Positions 59,505 to 64,000 of a stretch of 64,000 nt of DNA are shown here, piece after piece; position 1 is the stretch's first letter, and the number at the start of each line of letters is the position of its first letter. A program made the position numbers and the translations under genes. Location of the stretch: NCBI GenBank assembly GCA_041163745.1, contig JBEAQU010000048.1, forward strand, positions 62,001-126,000. The letters run 5' to 3'. The DNA is from UBA6168 sp041163745. Its GTDB lineage: Bacteria; Bacteroidota; Bacteroidia; Chitinophagales; Saprospiraceae. Below the pieces are notes generated by a model, which was given only the letters and a program-made list of their open reading frames with translations, was not told where the DNA came from and searched no databases.

Positions 59505-60380
59505 TTACTGTGCCAGGAGGGTGAACCGCCAGATGCCGGGGCCGAAGTTCACGCTCAGCTCGAGCAGGTCGCCGGCAGGACCGGACTGCATCCCGGTGAT
59601 GTCATACGTCACCCCGGACTGCGGTTGGTTGACTTCCGAACCGTTGGCCACCTTCGGCAGGCCGATGTAGGCGCCCAACCCGGACAGGGCGAGTTTGGGC
59701 GGGCTGCCCGGCAGCAAGGTGAAGGCATGGGTGCCGCCCCCCCAAGCGGCTTGAGAAGCGGACAACTGCGAAGTCTGGATACATTCGAAATTGAAACCCA
59801 TGTAATCCTCTCCCCACATATCCCCTTTCGGGTCATAGGTCATGGAGCCGTCGGGGGAGAAGGTCCATTCGTCGTCGAAGGCACAGAAGCGCAGGTCCAC
59901 ATCCGAGTCTTGGTTGGCCCACCAAGTCTGGCTGGCGTCGGCGGGTCCCACCCACAGGGCGCCGGCGGCGGGATTCAGCTTCCAAGTCTTGGAAGAGCAG
60001 GCGGTCAGGAACTCCATGACCGGGTCCGTTGCGCAATCGTAGGGAGCGTCCTCCGGTACGACGAGGGTCTGGACGGCCGAGGCGGAGCCCCCCCGGGCGA
60101 AGGCGGTCAGGCGGATGTCATAAGTCCCCTTGAGCGGAAAATATACCAGTACCGGATCGCCTTCGGCGCTGCGGCCGTCGAAGGTCCAGTTGTGCTGGAA
60201 GGTGCCCGGGGTCGTGTTGCGGAGCACGTAAGTATTGGGTTCGCCGGAGGGATCCATGGTGAAGGAGACGATGTCCGGCGGCAATCCGATATCCGGTTTG
60301 TCGTCCTGTTGCGGGTTGCAGGCAGAGAGTAGCAGGAAGGACAGCAGCAGGGAAGGAAGTATGTTTTTCATATTTTTCAT
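59505..60380 (-). CDS. PKD-domain surface lipoprotein of a polysaccharide utilisation locus
   Basis: 291 residues from MKNMKNILPSLLLSFLLLSAC, Cys21 lipidated; a Met three codons later is an equal start. A PKD domain spans about 30-112 (PDIVSFTMDPSG, FQHNWTFDGRSAEGD, GTYDIRLTAFARGG). The rest (115-291) is a beta-sandwich with many Trp and Cys (SSKTWKLNPAAGALWVGP, FCAFDDEWTFSPDG), a pattern seen in SusE-like or surface glycan-binding proteins placed after susD. It probably binds the glucan degraded by GH16. Separated from susD by 44 bases. Confidence 0.85.
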   Translation of the reverse strand: MKNMKNILPSLLLSFLLLSACNPQQDDKPDIGLPPDIVSFTMDPSGEPNTYVLRNTTPGTFQHNWTFDGRSAEGDPVLVYFPLKGTYDIRLTAFARGGSASAVQTLVVPEDAPYDCATDPVMEFLTACSSKTWKLNPAAGALWVGPADASQTWWANQDSDVDLRFCAFDDEWTFSPDGSMTYDPKGDMWGEDYMGFNFECIQTSQLSASQAAWGGGTHAFTLLPGSPPKLALSGLGAYIGLPKVANGSEVNQPQSGVTYDITGMQSGPAGDLLELSVNFGPGIWRFTLLAQ

Positions 60381-60424
60381 GATTCCAGGATTAGGCAAAC
60401 TGGTTCGTCGAGCAATATTTTCCA

Positions 60425-61960
60425 TCAGTAACCATCGTTCTGGCGGAGAGCTCCCCGGGAAAGCTCTATCTCCTGTTGCGGGATGGGCAGGCGTTCATGG
60501 ACCCCTGGCTGGAACCCGGGCAAGGCAGCTGCCGCCTGACCGGTGCGGACCAAGTCCCAGAAGCGGTGGCCCTCCGTGGCCAGTTCCAGTCGGCGTTCGC
60601 GGTGGATGGCATTGAGCAGGGCCGGACCGGAGACATTACCGGCATAGGGCTGCAAGCCGGCGCGGGTTCGGACCCTGTTCAGGTATTGGCGGGCGGACGC
60701 TTCGTCTCCCCCACCCCGGACCAGGCATTCCGCGGCCAGGAGGAGGACGTCCGCGAACCGGATCGCCCGGATGTTGGTGCCCCATGCAAGGGCCGCTTCG
60801 CCGTCCGTGGCCCTTTCCGACGCCAGGGGTGCGTATTTCCGGACGAAGAAGTCCGTATTTTGGAAACCGGCCGTGTAGGTAGCACCGGTCTGGGTCTTCA
60901 ATTGGTTACCGTCGATGACGGTACCGGTCAGGCGGGGGTCACCCTGCATGAAGGCGACCAGGTCCGGGGAAACTGGACAGAAGCTCCATCCCGGTGCGAA
61001 CAAGGGGCCGGCATAATCCCGCATCCCGAAAAACTGTACGTTGTAATTGCCTTCGGTCGCATTGTTGACCGGGCCGGATAGGAAGCAACAGCCGTAATCG
61101 CCAGGGCGGTTGGCGGCGTATTGGATTTCGAAGACCGACTCCGGTCCGAATTCATTTTCCTTCTTGAAGACATCCTCGAATTCCGGCATCAGAAAATAGA
61201 GGCCGCTGTTGATGACAGCTTCCAGGTGGCTGGCAGCCTCCAACATTCGGCCATCGTCATTCCGGAAAAGGATGACTTTTCCGAGCAGGGCCTGGGCGGC
61301 ACCTTTGGTCGCGCGGCCGAGTTCGGCCGGCGGCACGGTTTCCGGAAGGAAAGGGCTGGCGACCGCATCGGAGAGGTCTCTTTCGATGAAATCGTACACT
61401 TCACCCGGGGAAGCCTGACGAACGCTGAAGATGTCATCGGCGCCGAGTGGTTCCTCCAGGATAGGGACGAAGCCGAAGAGCCGTACCAGGTCGAAATAAA
61501 ACCAGGCGCGCAGGAAGCGCAGTTCGGCGGCCGTCCTTCCGTAGAAGGTGGCACTCAGGTCGGGTACCGTTTCCAACTTCTGGAGCAGCAGGTTCGTACG
61601 GTAAATACCGGCGAAATACTTTCGCCAAAGGCCCCTTTGCGGGCCGTCCAGGGGTGTCACGGAGAAATTGTCCCAAGCCACCCAGGCAGGTTGGTCCGAA
61701 GCATCGCTGCCGCCGGCGAAGCAATCGTCGCCAGCCGCATTGAGCAGGCCCAGCAGCATGGTCCATCCGTCCGTACCCTCCCAGCCGAGGACATCATAGA
61801 CGGCCACCAGGCCCTGGAACAATTCGGATTCGTTGCGATAGAAGTTGGATTCCAGGTCTGTGCCGCGCGGTGTCAGTTCCAGGAAATCCTTGCCACAGGA
61901 GGCTGGCAGCAAGCCCAGGACAAGCAGGAGGATATGGGGAGCGAAGCGGAATCGGAGCAT
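60425..61960 (-). CDS. susD: SusD-like nutrient-binding outer-membrane lipoprotein
   Basis: 511 residues. Signal peptide and lipobox LLPASC, Cys22-24 region. SusD/RagB hallmarks: FLELTPRGTDLESNFY at the mature start, helical TPR-like body (LRAWFYFDLVRLFGFVPI), and the C-terminal GTNIRAIRFADVLLLAAECLVR with RVRTRAGL, IHRERRLELATEGHRFWDLVRTG and IPQQEIELS. It lies in the outer leaflet and forms a lid over the SusC transporter. 52 bases after the susC stop. Confidence 0.96.
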   Translation of the reverse strand: MLRFRFAPHILLLVLGLLPASCGKDFLELTPRGTDLESNFYRNESELFQGLVAVYDVLGWEGTDGWTMLLGLLNAAGDDCFAGGSDASDQPAWVAWDNFSVTPLDGPQRGLWRKYFAGIYRTNLLLQKLETVPDLSATFYGRTAAELRFLRAWFYFDLVRLFGFVPILEEPLGADDIFSVRQASPGEVYDFIERDLSDAVASPFLPETVPPAELGRATKGAAQALLGKVILFRNDDGRMLEAASHLEAVINSGLYFLMPEFEDVFKKENEFGPESVFEIQYAANRPGDYGCCFLSGPVNNATEGNYNVQFFGMRDYAGPLFAPGWSFCPVSPDLVAFMQGDPRLTGTVIDGNQLKTQTGATYTAGFQNTDFFVRKYAPLASERATDGEAALAWGTNIRAIRFADVLLLAAECLVRGGGDEASARQYLNRVRTRAGLQPYAGNVSGPALLNAIHRERRLELATEGHRFWDLVRTGQAAAALPGFQPGVHERLPIPQQEIELSRGALRQNDGY

Positions 61961-62012
61961 AGGACGTCAGGTTATGGGATTGTCCGTACCCGGCCGGGCA
62001 CGGACAATCCGG

Positions 62013-64000
62013 TTATTTTCCGAAAGAGACATTCAAACCGAACAGATAGAACCTGGGTTGGGGATAGATACCGCGGTCCACACCGGCGCCGGCGCCGATT
62101 TCCGGGTCGAAGCCCTTGTAGCGGGTCAAGGTCAGCAGGTTGTTTGCGGATACATAGACCCGGGCGCGGGACATACCGGCCCTCGCGGCGGTCTCTTTGG
62201 AGAGGTTGTACCCCAGTTGAAGGGTCTTGATCCGGAAGAAATCGCCCGGCTGGACCCAAAAGTCGGAGCTTCGGGTAAGGTTTTGATTGCCGGAGGAGGG
62301 ATCGCCGTCGTTGAGATTGAGCCGGGGGAAGAAGACGGAAGTCCCTTCACCGGTCCAGCGGTTGAGCGCATCGGCGGTGAAGTTCGCCTTGGGCAGGTCG
62401 AAGCGGCGGGTGGCGTTGTACACTTCGTTGCCGGCCACCCCTTGTCCGAAGAGCATCAGGTCCCATCCCCCGTACCGGAGGGACAGGTTTACGCCATAGG
62501 TCCAGTTGGGGGTCGGGTCACCGATGACGGTGCGGTCATCCGCATCGATGCGGCCATCGCCGTTGACATCCACGAAGCGGATGTCGCCGGGGCGGGCGTT
62601 CGGTTGGAGCGCCTGGCCGTCCGCGTTGGTATGGGCGGCTACCGCCGCTTCGTTTTGGAAGAGGCCGTCGGTGCGGAAGCCGTAGAGCGACTCGTAGGCA
62701 TAGCCTTCGAGCGTCCGGGTCAGTTCGATGCCTTGGGGTCCGAACCGTTGGAGACCGGGCAGGAAGGTCTTGTCCTCCCCCAGGTCGAGGATGGTATTGC
62801 GGACATAGGACAGGTTTCCGGCGATATTGGCTTCCCAGCGGTTGCCGAGGCGGGGGGTGTATCGGATCTCCATTTCCAAACCCTTGTTTTCGAGGCTGGC
62901 GATATTGCCGATGGGGCCGGCGTTGCCCACGTAGGCAGGCACCTCCACCCCGAGGAGCATCCCGGTGGTCTGTTTGTTGAAATAATCCACGGTCAGTTCC
63001 ACCGACTTGAACAACTTGGCATCGAAGCCGATATCGATTTGGGAGGTTTCCTCCCAGCGGAGGTCGGGGTTTGCGATGGCATTGGGGCTGACCCCGTTGA
63101 CCAGTTCGTCGGACAAGCCGAAGGTATAGCTGCGGCCGCCGCCGACGGTGGATACATAGCGGAAATCCCCGATGCGGTCGCTGCCGTTTACTCCGAAGGA
63201 GCCGCGGAACTTGAGGAAGTTGACCACCTCGTTGCGGGGGAAGAACGATTCCTCCGTCAGCACCCAACCGAGCGAGAGAGAGGGAAAAAGTCCGTATTTG
63301 TTGTTTGCCCCGAAGCGGGAGGAGCCGTCCACACGCAGGAGTGCCGTGACGAGATAGCGGGCGTCGAAATTGTAATTCAGCCGACCGAAGTAGCTTGACA
63401 GGGTGTTCTGGTATTCGTATCCGAAGAACGTCTGGCTGGCGGGGTCCGTCGCATAAAGGAGGGAGGCGTCCTCCAGGCGGGAGACGGGGACCCCGAAGAC
63501 GTTGCCGGCCTGGTATTGTCCGGTCGATTTCTTGGCGGTGGTGCCGGCGAGGAGGGTCAGGTGGTGGCGTTTCCTTTGCAGGTCGTAGGTGAGGGTGTTT
63601 TCCCAATTCCAGACCAATCCGCGGCCGAATCCGCGGTTGTAGGCGGTGGTCAGTGCCAGGTTGGTGGCATTGAGGTAGTGTTCCGGGGTGAAGCCTTCCC
63701 CGCCGAAAAATGCGAGGTCGGCGCCGATGGTGGAGCGGAAGCGGAGGCCTTGGAGGATATCCCATTCCGCGAAGACCGATCCGACGAACTTGTCGGAATA
63801 TCCTTGGTTCTGGAGCACTTCCAGGGCGGCGACGGGGTTGAGGATTTCGGAGGTGATGATATCCGATATGCCGTAGACCTGGCCTTGGCTGTTGCGGACC
63901 AGGCGGTCGGCGTTGTTGGCGTAGCGTGGTTCGGACAGGACCGCGGGATCATCCTCGAACAGCGGTGTGACCGGATCGAGATTGATGGCCCGGCCGAGCG
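62013..64000 (-). CDS. susC: SusC/RagA family TonB-linked outer-membrane transporter, C-terminal part (5' end outside window)
   Basis: About 662 codons remain, open to the last base, so the N-terminal signal, carboxypeptidase-like domain and plug are missing. The visible part is a TonB-dependent barrel with SusC marks: SYFGRLNYNFDARYLVTALLRVDGSSRFG, GLFPSLSLGWVLTEESF, LKFRGSFGVNGSDRIG, LRWEETSQIDIGFDAKLF, VDVNGDGRIDADDRTVIGDPTPNWTYG, and the barrel end FGLNVSFGK. It imports the oligosaccharide across the outer membrane together with SusD. Confidence 0.96.
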   Translation of the reverse strand, partial: LGRAINLDPVTPLFEDDPAVLSEPRYANNADRLVRNSQGQVYGISDIITSEILNPVAALEVLQNQGYSDKFVGSVFAEWDILQGLRFRSTIGADLAFFGGEGFTPEHYLNATNLALTTAYNRGFGRGLVWNWENTLTYDLQRKRHHLTLLAGTTAKKSTGQYQAGNVFGVPVSRLEDASLLYATDPASQTFFGYEYQNTLSSYFGRLNYNFDARYLVTALLRVDGSSRFGANNKYGLFPSLSLGWVLTEESFFPRNEVVNFLKFRGSFGVNGSDRIGDFRYVSTVGGGRSYTFGLSDELVNGVSPNAIANPDLRWEETSQIDIGFDAKLFKSVELTVDYFNKQTTGMLLGVEVPAYVGNAGPIGNIASLENKGLEMEIRYTPRLGNRWEANIAGNLSYVRNTILDLGEDKTFLPGLQRFGPQGIELTRTLEGYAYESLYGFRTDGLFQNEAAVAAHTNADGQALQPNARPGDIRFVDVNGDGRIDADDRTVIGDPTPNWTYGVNLSLRYGGWDLMLFGQGVAGNEVYNATRRFDLPKANFTADALNRWTGEGTSVFFPRLNLNDGDPSSGNQNLTRSSDFWVQPGDFFRIKTLQLGYNLSKETAARAGMSRARVYVSANNLLTLTRYKGFDPEIGAGAGVDRGIYPQPRFYLFGLNVSFGK

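Noticed and set aside
61845..63398. 517-codon plus-strand frame opposite susC/susD
   Set aside because: Antisense to clear SusC and SusD sequence; Gly/Val/Glu-rich with no motif.
1..64000. Search for CRISPR arrays, insertion sequences, tRNA genes and prophage
   Set aside because: No regularly spaced direct repeats outside coding repeats, no transposase or integrase frames, and no cloverleaf with a GTTCRA-type T-loop was recognised by eye; a tRNA scan would settle the last point.

Overview
The window looks like a chromosomal segment of a high-GC member of the Bacteroidota, most likely near the Saprospiria/Lewinella group. The taxonomic placement is inference. The phylum call rests on a short primary sigma factor of the Bacteroidetes type, many secreted proteins ending in type IX secretion (T9SS) sorting domains, a SusC/SusD pair, START-like, DUF3127 and DUF2490-type proteins, and promoter-like sites of the Bacteroidetes form TAnnTTTG in front of several genes. 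I see no rRNA, tRNA, CRISPR array, insertion sequence, integrase or phage gene. The region reads as ordinary chromosome rich in secreted and carbohydrate-related functions.

Layout. 1-10.8 kb is housekeeping: the N-terminal part of a DnaE-type polymerase, a CvpA-like membrane protein, a secreted sugar isomerase/epimerase-like lipoprotein, an S41 C-terminal processing protease, an Lrp/AsnC regulator, RpoD, a START-like protein and an AddB-like PD-(D/E)XK nuclease. 10.9-21.5 kb holds secreted proteins (a DUF3108/TapB-like protein, a T9SS cargo protein, two tandem choice-of-anchor-B paralogues) plus a DUF1611/DgcN-like P-loop protein. 21.6-28.6 kb is one minus-strand L-arabinose operon, in transcription order araB, araD, araA, a lipoprotein aldose epimerase and an SSS-family sodium/sugar symporter. 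28.8-33.5 kb holds a membrane metallophosphoesterase, a NadR-like NAD enzyme, a small conserved protein, a 1-Cys peroxiredoxin behind an AT-rich palindrome, and a DUF3127 protein with an SSB-like tail.

34-52.6 kb is dominated by envelope and surface genes: a roughly 1,700-residue L-lectin adhesin with two sets of exactly periodic repeats, a small lipoprotein, a Cys-containing secreted protein, a GH2-PA14 glycosidase, a CotH kinase-like/lamin-tail T9SS protein, an ECF sigma factor followed by a predicted anti-sigma/beta-barrel fusion and a four-repeat PepSY-like lipoprotein, a cupin, an overlapping pair including a DUF2490 protein, and a vanadium-haloperoxidase-like protein that has lost one catalytic histidine. 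53-58 kb carries a secreted GH13 enzyme, a PqqB-like metallo-hydrolase and three small membrane proteins, two of them with conspicuous cysteines. 58.2-64 kb is the 3' part of a polysaccharide utilisation locus, transcribed susC (cut by the window end), susD, PKD lipoprotein, GH16; its content fits uptake and hydrolysis of laminarin or a similar beta-1,3-glucan.

Together the genes suggest a predatory or polymer-degrading heterotroph that takes up glucans, alpha-glucans, beta-galactoside-like substrates and arabinose, and exports large adhesins and enzymes through T9SS. No single clearly new multi-gene system stands out. The best leads are the altered haloperoxidase-like enzyme, the sigma/anti-sigma-barrel/PepSY triad, the DUF3127 SSB-tail protein, the palindrome before the peroxiredoxin, and the perfectly phased adhesin repeats.
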